DNA of 33,779 bases from a bacterium (GTDB lineage Bacteria; Desulfobacterota; S145-22), in the NCBI GenBank assembly GCA_029934085.1, contig JAOZMY010000019.1:1-33779 (forward strand), read 5' to 3'. A model generated the notes under the pieces. It did no database searches and was not told the DNA's origin. It saw only the letters and a list, made by a program, of their open reading frames with translations. Position 1 is the stretch's first letter. Every line of letters starts with the position of its first letter. This document shows positions 1 through 8,681 of the stretch, in pieces. Both the position numbers and the translations under genes were made by a program.

Positions 1-19
1 AGAAAGGAGTCTATTATCC

Positions 20-2110
20 ATGAAAAATGTCGATACGGAATTCATCAGGAACATCGCTATTACCGGACACGGAGGAGACGGAAAGACCTCGATCACGGAA
101 GCCGCCCTCTTTCTTTCAGGCGTAAACACCCGTCTGGGCAAGGTGGATGACGGAAGCTCCCTGATGGATTTTGAGCCGGAAGAAGTCAAACGCGGAGGTT
201 CCATCCTCGCGTCCATCGCCAATTTTCCATGGGACAAACACCTCATTTACTGGATTGACACCCCCGGCTACGCAAACTTCATCGGGGACACCAAGGCCTG
301 CATGCGGGTCGTGGACGGATCCGTCGTCGTGGTATCGGCCAATGACGGGGTCAAGGTTCAGACCAATACCGTGTGGGACTACGCCGACGAATACGAAATC
401 CCAAGAGTGGTCTTTATCAATCGGATGGACTCGGAACGTGCGAATTTCGAAACCACCCTCGAAGATTTGGAAAGTAACTTCAAGGATATACGCATGGTCC
501 CCCTCTACTATCCCATCGGCAAGGAAGCCAATTTCAAGGGTATCATCGATCTCATGGCCCAAAAGGCCTACATCTTCGCGGATGACGCCTCCGGAAAGTT
601 CGAGACACAGGATATCCCCGGAGACCTGGCAGATACCGTGGCCTCCTTCCGGGAGCGCATGATCGAAACCCTCGTGGAAGCGGATGACGAAATAATGGAA
701 AAATATCTCGAGGGAAACGAACTTACAAACGAAGAGCTGCTGGCTTGCCTTAAGAAAGGGACATGCGAACGGCAGTTCGTCCCAGTTGTCTGTGGATCCG
801 CCGCGAAAAACATCGGTGTGGCCCAGCTTATCGATCTGGCGGTCGCCGCCCTCCCCTCTCCCATCGACCGGGGACCCGTCAAGGGTAAAAAACCTGGGAC
901 GGACGAGGAGATTACCCGCGACCCGAGCCCGGACGCGCCATTTTCCGCGTTCGTCTTCAAGACTATTACGGACCCATTCGCGGGACGGCTTACCATCTTC
1001 CGGGTCTACTCCGGCACGGTTCACGCCGACTCGACCCTTTATAACGCCACCAAGGATGTCAAGGAGAGGATCGGACAGATCTTCCGGCTCGTCGGGAAGA
1101 AACAGGAAGGCGTCGGTTCTGCGTCGGTAGGTGAGCTGATCGCCGTGGCCAAACTGAAGGAAACCACGACGGGAGACACCTTCTGCGACGAGAAGGACCC
1201 CATCATCTATGAACCTGCCAAGCTTCCGAACCCCATGATCACTTTCGCACTCAAGCCCAAGTCGCGGGGGGATGAAGACAAGGTTGCTTCTGCCCTTCAG
1301 CGTATGATGGAGGAAGACCTGACCATCCAGCTTGGCAGGGATGAGCAGACCCGTGAGCTCCTTATCACCGGGATGGGGCAGCTCCACATCGAAACCACCC
1401 TGGAAAAACTCAAAAGAAAATTCGGCGTGGAGGTTGATCTAAGCCTTCCGAAGGTTCCCTACAAGGAAACCATCAAGAAGACGGTCAAAGGTGTCATCTA
1501 CCGCCACAAAAAACAGACGGGCGGACATGGCCAGTTCGCCGAGGTCCATTTCGACATCTCTCCCCTCCCCCGCGGAAAGGGATTCGAGTTCGAAAATGCC
1601 CTGACGGGAATGAACGTGCCGAGGGGCTTTGTACCCGCTGTTGAAAAAGGTATTATGGAGGCCATGGCCAGCGGTGTCGTGGCGGGATATCCCGTTGTCG
1701 ATGTCAAGGTCCGGTTTTACGACGGAAAATCCCACGAGGTCGATTCCTCGGAAATGGCCTTCAAGATTGCTGCGTCCATGTGTTTCAAAAAAGGTGTGCA
1801 AGAAGCCAACCCGGTTCTTCTGGAACCAATCATGCAGATGGAAATCATCACACCGGAAGAGAATCTCGGCGACATCATGGGGGATATCAACAGCCGCCGG
1901 GGCAAAGTCCTTGGAATGGACTCCAAAGGAAAATACCAGATTGTCAAGGCACTGGTTCCCATGTCTGAGGTCCTCCAGTACGCCCCGGATCTGAGGTCCA
2001 TGACGGGCGGCCGAGGAAACTTCACGATGGAGTTTTCCCATTACGAAGAGGTTCCGGCCCATCTCAAGGACAAGATAGTGGCCCAGAAAGAGGCAGCGGA
2101 GGAAGAATAA
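20..2110 (+). CDS. Elongation factor G-like protein (EF-G2 / FusA paralogue family)
   Basis: 696 aa with G-domain, domain II and C-terminal EF-G motifs (FEFENALTGMNVPRGFVPAVEKGI, SMTGGRGNFTMEFSHYEEVP). Non-canonical P-loop GHGGDGKTS and switch II DTPGYANFIGD, as in EF-G2-type paralogues. Confidence 0.93.
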   Translation: MKNVDTEFIRNIAITGHGGDGKTSITEAALFLSGVNTRLGKVDDGSSLMDFEPEEVKRGGSILASIANFPWDKHLIYWIDTPGYANFIGDTKACMRVVDGSVVVVSANDGVKVQTNTVWDYADEYEIPRVVFINRMDSERANFETTLEDLESNFKDIRMVPLYYPIGKEANFKGIIDLMAQKAYIFADDASGKFETQDIPGDLADTVASFRERMIETLVEADDEIMEKYLEGNELTNEELLACLKKGTCERQFVPVVCGSAAKNIGVAQLIDLAVAALPSPIDRGPVKGKKPGTDEEITRDPSPDAPFSAFVFKTITDPFAGRLTIFRVYSGTVHADSTLYNATKDVKERIGQIFRLVGKKQEGVGSASVGELIAVAKLKETTTGDTFCDEKDPIIYEPAKLPNPMITFALKPKSRGDEDKVASALQRMMEEDLTIQLGRDEQTRELLITGMGQLHIETTLEKLKRKFGVEVDLSLPKVPYKETIKKTVKGVIYRHKKQTGGHGQFAEVHFDISPLPRGKGFEFENALTGMNVPRGFVPAVEKGIMEAMASGVVAGYPVVDVKVRFYDGKSHEVDSSEMAFKIAASMCFKKGVQEANPVLLEPIMQMEIITPEENLGDIMGDINSRRGKVLGMDSKGKYQIVKALVPMSEVLQYAPDLRSMTGGRGNFTMEFSHYEEVPAHLKDKIVAQKEAAEEE

Positions 2111-2174
2111 CTCCCGGATCCACCGAGGGGACCCCATATACAAAAACTTGAAACCCCGGGCGTAGAGGTGTAAA

Positions 2175-2621
2175 ATGAAAGCGGTGATTCAGAGGGTTTC
2201 ACAGGCATCCGTCAAGGTGAAGGGGCAGACCATCGCCGCTATCGATAACGGCTTACTCGTTCTCGTTGGAATCGGAAAGGGAGATTCAGAAAAGGATGCC
2301 GAATTTTTAGCCAAAAAGATCTCCGGGCTTCGCATGTTTGAGGATAAAAAAGGGCATATCCATTACAGTGTTAGGGAGGTGGACGGAGAAGTCATCGTTG
2401 TTTCTCAATTCACCCTCTACGGAGATTGTCGTAAAGGAAGGCGTCCTTCCTTCACAGGAGCGGAATCTCCGGAAAAGGCCAAAATTCTCTATCAGACCTT
2501 CGTTCAAAAACTGGCCCTGGAAGGAGTTCCCGTTCAAGAAGGCGTTTTCCAGGAGATGATGGAAGTCGCCCTGATCAATGACGGCCCTTTCACGCTTCTG
2601 GTGGAAAGCCCATCTAAGTAA
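2175..2621 (+). CDS. dtd: D-aminoacyl-tRNA deacylase
   Basis: 148 aa; MKAVIQRVSQASVKV start, VVSQFTLYGDCRKGRRPSFTGAESPE motif and C-terminal NDGPFTLLVES typical of Dtd. Confidence 0.96.
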   Translation: MKAVIQRVSQASVKVKGQTIAAIDNGLLVLVGIGKGDSEKDAEFLAKKISGLRMFEDKKGHIHYSVREVDGEVIVVSQFTLYGDCRKGRRPSFTGAESPEKAKILYQTFVQKLALEGVPVQEGVFQEMMEVALINDGPFTLLVESPSK

Positions 2622-2622
2622 G

Positions 2623-2645
2623 CAGGCAGCTAATAAGGCTGCCTG
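2623..2645 (+). terminator. Putative intrinsic terminator/hairpin after dtd
   Basis: CAGGCAGC-taataag-GCTGCCTG perfect 8-bp stem immediately after the dtd stop, followed by a modest T-rich stretch (agattttctt). Confidence 0.5.
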
Positions 2646-2680
2646 AGATTTTCTTCACCCTCTCACGGGAGGTGAGAAAA

Positions 2681-4087
2681 ATGGAAAAAGCCTCAAGAGA
2701 CAGGCAACCTGCTGTGGCCGGGATGTTTTATCCCGCCTACCCCGATGAGCTATCCGAACAAATCGACTCTTTTCTGAGAAACGCGAATCCCCCCACCATT
2801 CACGGCCAGATCTTGGCGCTCGTCAGCCCCCATGCGGGTTATGTCTACTCCGGACAGGTTGCCGCCTACGGATACAAAACCGTGAAGGGAAAATCCTATG
2901 ATCTCGTCATCGTCATCTCCCCAAGTCACCGCGCCTACTTCAAAGGGGCCTCTGTGTATGCCGTTGGAGATTACATCACCCCCCTTGGCGTCGCCAAGGT
3001 CGACCGGGAAGCCTGCACAGCCCTTATGGCCCAGGACCCGACCATCCAGTTTCACCCCCAGGTGCACGAACAGGAACACGCCTTAGAGGTTCAAATCCCC
3101 TTTCTCCAACGCGTTCTCAACGATTTCAAACTCCTCCCCATTGTCATGGGGAATCAAGACTACGCCACATGCGAGCGCCTCAAAGACGCGCTCCTCAAGG
3201 TTATCAAAGGGAAAAACATCCTCATCGTCGCAAGTTCCGATCTCTCTCACTACCACCCTGATCCCGAGGCCCGAACGTTAGACGCCCGGGTTGCAGAGGC
3301 CCTTGAGCGTTTTGATCCCAAGGCTCTACACGAAATCCTAAACTCCGGAAAGGCCGAAGCCTGCGGCGGTGGCCCCATGATTACTGCCATGCTCACGGCG
3401 GCTGCCCTTGGGGCGCACCAATCCAAGGTCTTAGTGTATGCGAATTCTGGGGATATCACCGGAGACCGCCAGGCCGTGGTAGGGTATCTGTCCGCCGTTT
3501 TTTATAAGGAAAATGGCGATTCCTCCCAGAAGAAGGTCGGGATCGACCTTGGCTTAACAGAAGAAGAAAAACAAATCCTGCACACAATCGCGAGAGAGGC
3601 CATCGAAAGCAGGCTTGAGGGGAAACCCCTTCCCCCACTGCCATCCCCCCTCACGCCAACCCTCGAAGAATACCGGGGAGCTTTTGTGACTCTCACCAAA
3701 AATGGGAATCTCAGGGGATGTATCGGGTTGATCCAGCCCGTCAAACCTCTGGCCGCCTCGGTTCAGGAAATGGCCGTGGCCGCGGCCTTCCAGGATCCGA
3801 GGTTCCCGCCGCTGACCAAGGAGGAATGGCCGTCCATAGATATCGAAATATCCGCGCTGACCCCCTTCAAGGAGATCCAGGACCTGTCGGAAATCCAGGT
3901 GGGCACCCATGGTCTTTACATCCAAAAAGGTCCTTATTCGGGGCTACTCCTCCCTCAGGTGGCCACGGAGTATGGTTGGAACCGCGAGGAGTTTCTCCAA
4001 CAGACCTGCATCAAGGCCGGCCTTCATCCCATGGCCTATAAAGATCCCGATGCGAAAATCTATATCTTCTCCGCGGATATCTTTTAA
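2681..4087 (+). CDS. Fused AmmeMemoRadiSam system protein B (MEMO1 family) plus protein A (AMMECR1 domain)
   Basis: N-terminal MEMO motifs (AVAGMFYPAYP, LVSPHAGYVYSGQVAAYGY, SSDLSHYHP) followed in the same frame by AMMECR1 (FVTLTKNGNLRGCIG, FQDPRFPPLTKEEW, GLLLPQVATEYGW). Start chosen at ATG 2681 behind GGGAGG; the ORF track uses GTG at 2672. Confidence 0.93.
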   Translation: MEKASRDRQPAVAGMFYPAYPDELSEQIDSFLRNANPPTIHGQILALVSPHAGYVYSGQVAAYGYKTVKGKSYDLVIVISPSHRAYFKGASVYAVGDYITPLGVAKVDREACTALMAQDPTIQFHPQVHEQEHALEVQIPFLQRVLNDFKLLPIVMGNQDYATCERLKDALLKVIKGKNILIVASSDLSHYHPDPEARTLDARVAEALERFDPKALHEILNSGKAEACGGGPMITAMLTAAALGAHQSKVLVYANSGDITGDRQAVVGYLSAVFYKENGDSSQKKVGIDLGLTEEEKQILHTIAREAIESRLEGKPLPPLPSPLTPTLEEYRGAFVTLTKNGNLRGCIGLIQPVKPLAASVQEMAVAAAFQDPRFPPLTKEEWPSIDIEISALTPFKEIQDLSEIQVGTHGLYIQKGPYSGLLLPQVATEYGWNREEFLQQTCIKAGLHPMAYKDPDAKIYIFSADIF

Positions 4088-4105
4088 CTCGACGAAAGGA
4101 GAAAA

Positions 4106-4516
4106 ATGGCAAAAAGACTCCTCGTGGTAGACGATGATACCATTTTTCGTCAGATGCTCATTGAAATCCTAAGTTCCCAAGGCTTTGAGATTCTCGAGGC
4201 TCGTGACGGTGAAGAAGGCCTCGAGCTATTTAAGGAGGGCGGCCCTGACCTGGTGGTTATCACGGACATTCGCATGCCCAAGAAAAACGGCTTTCAAATG
4301 GCCCAGGACATCCACGCCCTTTCTCCCACCACGCCCATTATCTTCATCAGCGGCTGGTACGATCCTGGTAAGATTTACGCAGGAAAAGGGATTGGGCCAT
4401 TGCTAACGAAAAACAAGTCTCCCCACATCTACTTTTTGAGGAAGCCTTTCAGAATCTCCCAGCTCGTTTCCCTGATTGAAGAGACCACCTTCACAACCCA
4501 GGCCCACGTGGCTTAG
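4106..4516 (+). CDS. Stand-alone CheY-like response regulator receiver protein
   Basis: LLVVDDDTIFRQML acidic cluster, phospho-acceptor context VVITDIRMPKKNG, conserved Lys in YFLRKPF; no output domain. Confidence 0.88.
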   Translation: MAKRLLVVDDDTIFRQMLIEILSSQGFEILEARDGEEGLELFKEGGPDLVVITDIRMPKKNGFQMAQDIHALSPTTPIIFISGWYDPGKIYAGKGIGPLLTKNKSPHIYFLRKPFRISQLVSLIEETTFTTQAHVA

Positions 4517-4585
4517 ATCTTCTCCCCGATCACATGGGAAGGGCTTAACGGCTTCGAATTTTCACCTAAACCGATCGAAAAAGGA

Positions 4586-4774
4586 TTAGGATTCCTTCCC
4601 GCCTTTCACCTTCCACGAAAAGAAGAGATAGATTCCCACTATGAGAAACGCAGAAACAATCAAGGTGAGAAGAAAGATATTATAATGAATGCTCGCCACA
4701 TGGTAGACGGAAATGAAATAGAATAGAATCACCCATATAATCAACGGAAACCACGAAAATACAGCTCGCTTCAT
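4586..4774 (-). CDS. Small two-helix membrane protein (62 aa)
   Basis: Short ORF with two predicted hydrophobic segments, 11 nt downstream of the TRAP permease and co-directional with it. Confidence 0.6.
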   Translation of the reverse strand: MKRAVFSWFPLIIWVILFYFISVYHVASIHYNIFLLTLIVSAFLIVGIYLFFSWKVKGGKES

Positions 4775-4784
4775 TGACAGATCC

Positions 4785-6728
4785 TTACGTAGCTGCCGGA
4801 ACAGAGGTCCGGCTTTTCTTTTTCAAATACCCAACCAGCACAACGAATACCACCACGCCCACCAAATTGTAATGCACGTGGGGCAGAAAAAGTAACACCG
4901 ATGGGACAAACATCAGGACCCTTGCCCCAATGGGAACCGAATCATACAACCACCCCTCCGTGACAATCGTCAAGGCAAACAACCCCAGGGTCGTGGCCAC
5001 GATCGCCCTCAGGATTTCGATCCACGATCCCACGAAAACCAGCCCCGGGCCATACACAAAAACAAAGGGGAGGATATATTTCGCGATTCCCAGGCGGAAC
5101 GAGGTAAATCCTGTCTCCATGGGGTTCGAATTGGCGATTCCTGCGGCGGCGAAGGCCGCGAGGGCGACGGGAGGTGTGATCGCAGAAACCAGTCCAAAAT
5201 AGAAGGCGAAGAGATGGGCCGCGATGGGCTCCACACCCATCTTTACCAGGGCGGGAATCACCAGGGCCGCTACGGTGATGTAGACCGCCGTAGTCGTCAA
5301 TCCCATCCCCAGGATCAACGAAGCAATCATGGTCAGGAACAGGGCCATCCAAAGCCTTCCCGCCGCGATGGTCACGATGAGATTGGTGAACTTGAGCCCT
5401 AGCCCGGAAACGAAAACAGAGCCAATAATAATCCCGGCGCAGGCGCATGCGATGGAGACGGGAATCGCCTTGGTCGCTCCGTCCTCAAGGGCCGAGAGGA
5501 GGCGCTGCGGTGACATGCGGGTCTCTTTCTTCATGAAGCTCAAAGCCAAGACGGAAACGATGGCCCAGAACGCCGCATACATGGGCGTGTATCCCACGAC
5601 CAGCAATCCAATAATCACGGCGAGAGAAATAAAAAGGTGCCCACCCCGTTTGAGCTCTTCCTTCGCGTTGGGAAGCTCTTCCTTCTCCAGCATGGCCAGA
5701 TCATTCTTCGCGGCCTCGAAATGCACCATGATGAAGATGGAGAAGAAATAGAGGATGGCGGGGAAGAAGGCCGCCAGGCAGACCTTCAAATAGGGAATCG
5801 AAAGGAACTCAGCGATAATGAAGGCAGCGGCTCCCATGACCGGCGGCATGATCTGTCCCCCGCTGGAGGAACAGGCCTCCACCGCGGCGGCAAAACGGGG
5901 CCGGTAGCCAATCTTCTTCATGAGGGGGATGGTAAAGGTCCCCGTCGTCACCACGTTGGCCACGGCACTGCCCGATACCGTCGCCATCAGGGCGCTGGAC
6001 ACGATGGAGGCCTTTGCGGGCCCGCCCCGGCGGCTCCCCGTCAAGGCAAGAGCCAGGTTGATGAAAAACCGCCCTGCCCCCGATTCCATCAGGATGGCCC
6101 CGAAGAGGATAAAGAGAAAGATGTAGGTTGCCATGACCATCAACGGGATCCCATAGATCCCATTCTCTCGCATGAAAAGATAGTCGACGATGGTAAACCA
6201 GGAATTGGGGGGGCCGTAAAAAATCCAGAAGAAATGATCGGAAAAGGCCGTGTGGAGGAGAAAAAAACCGGAGATGAGCACCATGGCCCAGCCGACGGTC
6301 CTCCGGGTCGCCTCCAGGAGGATGAAGATCATGGCCGTGCCCATCCAGAGGTCCCAATTCGTCAGATCCCCCCGCCTGAAGATGAAGGCCTCGATGTCAT
6401 AGAGGGTATAGACCTGGATGATGATGACCGCTGCGATGAGGGCAAAATCGATAAAGGAATACCACTTATAAGGTTCCCGCCATGACTTTCTGCCCAGCGG
6501 CTTGATCAGAAAGGCGACGACGAGCACAAAGGCAAGGTGCGTCGAGCGAAAGGCATGTGCCTCCACCGTTCCCGCGTAAGAGATGAAGAGATGATAAAGG
6601 GATAGCGAAATACTCAGAGACGTTGCGAAAAACGCAACTATGTAATGGGGAGGTCTCTCCTGTAAAAGGGTCTGCAAGATGGTCGGATTCTTTTCTTCTT
6701 CATAGGCAACTCTTCCAGCCAACGCCAC
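4785..6728 (-). CDS. TRAP transporter fused permease (4TM + 12TM; DctQM fusion of the TAXI type)
   Basis: About 647 aa polytopic; motifs SGSAVANVVTTGTFTIPLMKKIGY and EACSSSGGQIMPPVMGAAAFIIAEF. Start uncertain (GTG at 6728, TTG a few codons later behind GGAGG). Confidence 0.93.
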   Translation of the reverse strand: MALAGRVAYEEEKNPTILQTLLQERPPHYIVAFFATSLSISLSLYHLFISYAGTVEAHAFRSTHLAFVLVVAFLIKPLGRKSWREPYKWYSFIDFALIAAVIIIQVYTLYDIEAFIFRRGDLTNWDLWMGTAMIFILLEATRRTVGWAMVLISGFFLLHTAFSDHFFWIFYGPPNSWFTIVDYLFMRENGIYGIPLMVMATYIFLFILFGAILMESGAGRFFINLALALTGSRRGGPAKASIVSSALMATVSGSAVANVVTTGTFTIPLMKKIGYRPRFAAAVEACSSSGGQIMPPVMGAAAFIIAEFLSIPYLKVCLAAFFPAILYFFSIFIMVHFEAAKNDLAMLEKEELPNAKEELKRGGHLFISLAVIIGLLVVGYTPMYAAFWAIVSVLALSFMKKETRMSPQRLLSALEDGATKAIPVSIACACAGIIIGSVFVSGLGLKFTNLIVTIAAGRLWMALFLTMIASLILGMGLTTTAVYITVAALVIPALVKMGVEPIAAHLFAFYFGLVSAITPPVALAAFAAAGIANSNPMETGFTSFRLGIAKYILPFVFVYGPGLVFVGSWIEILRAIVATTLGLFALTIVTEGWLYDSVPIGARVLMFVPSVLLFLPHVHYNLVGVVVFVVLVGYLKKKSRTSVPAAT

Positions 6729-6849
6729 CTCCTGTAAGATCCCGCGCTCCTACCAGGGCCGTCAAATATAACCGTCTTGGTCCTCAGCCTACCCTTCCCG
6801 TCCACCTACACAAATATTTCTACTCCCGATCCGGATGGTAGACGAAAAA

Positions 6850-6880
6850 GGGCCCTTGGATTCACGGAATCCAGGGGCCC
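6850..6880 (-). terminator. Strong hairpin plus T-tract between the TAXI binding protein and TRAP permease genes
   Basis: + strand gggcccttggattc-acg-gaatccaggggccc (14-bp stem with one G-T-type wobble); on the - strand it is followed by TTTTT. Confidence 0.75.
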
Positions 6881-6897
6881 TATGATCGATTAGTCTC

Positions 6898-7881
6898 CTA
6901 CTTTATCTTAACACCCTTCTCTTTGTAGTATTTCATTGCACCCGGATGGACGGGGATCTTGCACCCGCGAAGGGCGTTCTCTAAGCTGACTTGGGAAATG
7001 GCCTTCTTCTTGATCTTGGCCAGTTCGTCGAGGTGCTCGAAAATGGCCTTGACCACCGCGTAGGCGACGTCATCTTCCACATCCGCAGAAATTATCAAAC
7101 TCGTCACAGTTCCCACCGTCGGGACATCTTCAGTCATCCCTTTATATGCCGTCTTTGGAATCACAGTGGCAAAGAGCCCAGGCTCCAGCTCCAGGACCTT
7201 TTTCATATGTTCTTTATCGATCCCAAGGAACCGAACACCGGGTCGGAAATTGAGGTCGATGATCGTGGACTGCGGGCAGGAAGTCACCGCCATGTACGCG
7301 TCCGTATGACCATCCTTCATCAAAGCGGCTGCGTCGGCGTACCCCACGAAGTCCACCTTTCCGCCGTTCTTTTTGATGCTACTAAAGGTAATTCCGTAGG
7401 CCTTCAGGACAACCTCGGCAATGGCTGTGCCCGTAAATCCTACCTTTCCCGGAACAATCCGTTTGTCCTTGAGGTCCTCAAACGACTTAATCTTGCTATT
7501 CTTCGGAACGGCCACCTGGAAGATGCCGGGATAGAGGGAGCAAAGATACCGCAGCTTCTTGTGAGGTTTCTTGAATTTTCCCTTACCGTTGTAGGCGTTG
7601 TAGGCCGTATGGGAGTAGGTCCATCCGAGGTCTGCGTTTCCTCTTTGGAGGGCCTTGCAGTTCCCCACACCACCGCCGGGACCGTTGGAGGTGGAAATAC
7701 CCGTGGCCTGCTCGACGAGTTTCATAATGCCGGATCCCAATGGATACCAGGAACCGCCCTCCGGGCCTGAAACCATTTTGAGGAACTTGCGGTTGTACTT
7801 CCCGGCAAACGCCGTTCCAGAAACCACCAGTGCCAAAGAACAAACCACTATCAACCCTGTTAAAAATAGCTTCTTTTTCAT
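6898..7881 (-). CDS. TAXI family TRAP transporter solute-binding protein
   Basis: Signal peptide MKKKLFLTGLIVVCSLALVVSGTAFA; KMVSGPEGGSWYPLGSGIMKLVEQATGISTSNGPGGGVGNCKALQRGNADLGWT is typical of TAXI proteins; SD AAGGAGGG. Confidence 0.95.
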   Translation of the reverse strand: MKKKLFLTGLIVVCSLALVVSGTAFAGKYNRKFLKMVSGPEGGSWYPLGSGIMKLVEQATGISTSNGPGGGVGNCKALQRGNADLGWTYSHTAYNAYNGKGKFKKPHKKLRYLCSLYPGIFQVAVPKNSKIKSFEDLKDKRIVPGKVGFTGTAIAEVVLKAYGITFSSIKKNGGKVDFVGYADAAALMKDGHTDAYMAVTSCPQSTIIDLNFRPGVRFLGIDKEHMKKVLELEPGLFATVIPKTAYKGMTEDVPTVGTVTSLIISADVEDDVAYAVVKAIFEHLDELAKIKKKAISQVSLENALRGCKIPVHPGAMKYYKEKGVKIK

Positions 7882-7925
7882 TCACATCCCTCCTTTTTAA
7901 TTGTTAACCCCATTTGATTTTTACC

Positions 7926-8681
7926 TTACAATATCAAATGCTGAGGGTCAATATGATTCCTCAAATGATTCAGAGACTCATCCGAGGGGGGAGGCTCCTC
8001 TTCGGCCCGACTTATGTCAAGTTCAAACCCAACCCTTCTTTCGATCGACCGCGGATCGTTCCCAGGAAAATAGGTTGCAAGATACATCCTCCGGGAATCA
8101 TTATCGAACATGAAAGTTCCCCCGTCCGTGATGACCACGTCCGGTCTCCCGTGATACATCGCTGCTTCATCTTTAGGGGATTTCCAGCCGGGGGTCGAGA
8201 AATAATCCAGCCGTTCCACGAAACGTCTCTTTTCCAGTCTCATAAAAATCATAACCCGGGCCGCGAAGACCGCCGCATCGCTGGCTCCCCCACTGCCCGG
8301 GAAACGAACCTTGGGCCGCCAGTAATCCCCGATGCAAGTGGAGTTGAGATTTCCGTAGGGGTCGATCTGAGCCGCACCGAGAACGGCAACGACGTGGGAA
8401 CCCGTCTGGGAATTCTGAAGGATGGCGAAGGAATCGACAAGCCCCGTTCCCACACTCGCCCCCGTCACGACCCTCGGGTCACCGACGGAGAGTGGCAGTT
8501 CCATGAGCCGGGAATCGATGGCCCCCGTCTCGAAGAAGATCACGCTGTTGGGGGCGTGGATCCGCTTGGCCGCCATGGCGGCGATCATGGAGATTCCTGT
8601 CCCGCAAAAGACAATCTCCTCGTCTCGGATTCGCCGCGCCGCCGCCAATACCATCCGTTCTCTCGGCGTAATCTCACTCAT
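7926..8681 (-). CDS. CoA-transferase subunit beta (glutaconate CoA-transferase/IpdB-like)
   Basis: 251 aa; RDEEIVFCGTGISMIAAMAAK, FFETGAIDSR, GAAQIDPYGNLNSTCIGDYWRPKVRFPGSGGASD. Start overlaps the stop of the alpha subunit (ATGA). Confidence 0.9.
   Translation of the reverse strand: MSEITPRERMVLAAARRIRDEEIVFCGTGISMIAAMAAKRIHAPNSVIFFETGAIDSRLMELPLSVGDPRVVTGASVGTGLVDSFAILQNSQTGSHVVAVLGAAQIDPYGNLNSTCIGDYWRPKVRFPGSGGASDAAVFAARVMIFMRLEKRRFVERLDYFSTPGWKSPKDEAAMYHGRPDVVITDGGTFMFDNDSRRMYLATYFPGNDPRSIERRVGFELDISRAEEEPPPSDESLNHLRNHIDPQHLIL

Noticed and set aside
116-1387. 423-aa minus-strand ORF antisense to the EF-G-like gene
   Set aside because: Shadow ORF; no recognisable domain, and the + strand frame is a clear EF-G family protein.
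5637-6485. 282-aa plus-strand ORF antisense to the TRAP permease
   Set aside because: Low-complexity, charged, Gly/Asp/His-rich translation typical of antisense to a membrane protein.
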